Positions 62,914-64,000 of a DNA stretch of 64,000 nucleotides are shown in pieces. Where the stretch lies: the NCBI RefSeq assembly GCF_021155775.2, contig NC_060233.1:37231077-37295076 (forward strand). The letters are read 5' to 3'. Numbering within the stretch: the first letter of the stretch is position 1; each line of letters opens with the position of its first letter. The stretch is from Neodiprion pinetum. Lineage: Eukaryota > Arthropoda > Insecta > Hymenoptera > Diprionidae. The notes below the pieces were generated by a model, which did no database searches, had not been told where the DNA came from, and saw nothing but the letters and a program-made list of their open reading frames with translations. The translations under genes and the position numbers were made by a program.

Positions 62914-63931
62914 ATGGTAAGCATGCTGTGGCTCTTGTTATAACGTCAGATTTCTCGATAAAAGTATTAAATATTATTTAATTTCCATATTATTGTAACA
63001 CGAACGTAATCGGGTAAACTGTGAAAATGAATATGTGGACGGAGTGTAAGAGGAGAACAGTTATTTGATGGGAATACAACCTTTTTACAATGCGGCTCAT
63101 CACCAGCCACATGGCACACGCCACTATTTCATACAAGTTCATCAGCGAATCCAAACGATCTCAACGATAGTTTGGGACCGGTTCAAAAGTCTCGATTAGT
63201 CCCAACCCAATTAGCCCAATTCGCGCCAGAAATTTCTCGATTGAAGCTTCAACTCTGTGTAACCGTTTCACATGTTCTCGCACAATTCTTAGTCTTATTT
63301 ACCATTCATTGTTATTTGCAGCCGTTCAAGAGGTTCGTTGAAACGGGCCGCGTCGCCTATGTCAGCGATGGGCCCCATGAAGGCAAACTTGTCACAATTG
63401 TTGACATAATTGATCAAAACAGGGTAAGATTCTCTAATTTATAATTAAATTTTTATTATTGGTGATAAGAACCGAGGTTACATTGAAAGCAAGAAACCGG
63501 TTGCTTGATTGAAAGAATTTCAACTAATATTTATGAATAGTATCTTTCAAAATCAAGATGTTCTCATTCTAAAGCTTTGTCTGGTCAACATTCTTAATGA
63601 TGATCCCAAATTCTTGATAGGAATTGCCGGCTGATACATAATTGAAGATATCACAATTTTCTGAAAACATTCTGATCCACCAAACAATATTGTTATGTGG
63701 GAATGGTTGGATCTGAATTTAATCTTGTATTTCCAGGTGTTGGTTGATGGACCGGCTGCAAATATACCCCGTGGTCAGATGCGCCTTAGCCAATTACACC
63801 TGACGAAATTCCGTCTACGTTTTCCGTTCACTGGCTCGACTCGTGTTGTACGCAAGGCATGGTCTGATGGAAAAATTGATGAGAAATGGAGCGAGTCCAT
63901 GTGGGCACAAAAAGTAGAAGCCAAGAAAAAG
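62914..63931 (+). CDS. RpL14: 60S ribosomal protein L14 (eL14), 5' part, cut by window end
   Basis: Three exons are visible: 62914-62916 (ATG only, donor GTAAGC), 63322-63423 and 63737-63931. All joins are phase 0, giving the first 100 residues. The N-terminus MPFKRFVETGRVAYVSDGP and the KOW/SH3-like core (GKLVTIVDIIDQNRVLVDGP) match eL14 closely. LRLSQ-type segments follow: MRLSQLHLTKFRLRFPFTGS, VVRKAWSDGKID and WAQKVEAKKK. A donor GTATGG follows exon 3, so the basic C-terminal tail (some 60 or more residues in insects) lies beyond the window. eL14 is a structural protein of the large ribosomal subunit. The start is well supported because the ATG is followed at once by a donor, and exon 2 begins directly with PFKRF. 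Confidence 0.96.
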
Positions 63932-64000
63932 GTATGGAAGTTTTTTTTTTTAATCTTCGCATGCTAATATCATTTATATGATGAACCTATATTCTTGATA

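Noticed and set aside
62907..62922. X-box-like sequence for RFX control of IFT56
   Set aside because: GTTAACCATGGTAAGC resembles the X-box, but each half deviates by a base, and it overlaps the RpL14 start codon and splice donor, which explain it better.

Overview
The window looks like AT-rich nuclear DNA of an arthropod, most likely an insect and possibly a hymenopteran. The support is introns with GT/AG ends, a divergent pair of animal housekeeping genes, a SOCS gene of the SOCS2/CISH type, abundant microsatellites and short inverted-repeat transposons. The species cannot be fixed from the sequence. Three protein genes and one tRNA can be called with confidence; most of the rest is gene-poor.

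Left edge (1-4.1 kb): a single-exon coding region on the minus strand encodes a SOCS protein (SH2 domain plus SOCS box). Its 5' flank carries nine exact TTC-N3-GAA (STAT-type) sites within 1.5 kb. This is the layout expected for a JAK/STAT target that encodes its own pathway inhibitor.

Middle (about 4-58.7 kb): no complete protein gene is recognised. There is one tRNA-Thr(CGT), a set of non-autonomous DNA-transposon candidates, a LINE-like 3' tail, a tRNA-like SINE candidate, several GC-rich islands, long (AG)n, (TATG)n, (TA)n and poly-G tracts, and a few exon-like open segments that I could not identify. The transposon candidates are three copies of one family, two hAT-like elements, one element with 16-bp terminal repeats and one piggyBac-like TTAA element. 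A 2.6-kb stretch at 15.3-17.9 kb is bounded by 150-bp inverted repeats and contains three of these elements plus a 217-codon ORF.

Right edge (58.8-64 kb): a divergent pair. On the minus strand is the intraflagellar transport gene IFT56/TTC26, reconstructed here as seven coding exons (549 aa), including a short last exon that simple ORF calling misses. On the plus strand, starting 454 bp away, is ribosomal protein L14, which runs off the window after three exons. In both genes the proposed initiator ATG sits alone before the first coding intron. The 454 bp between them is a likely shared promoter with an E2F-like site.
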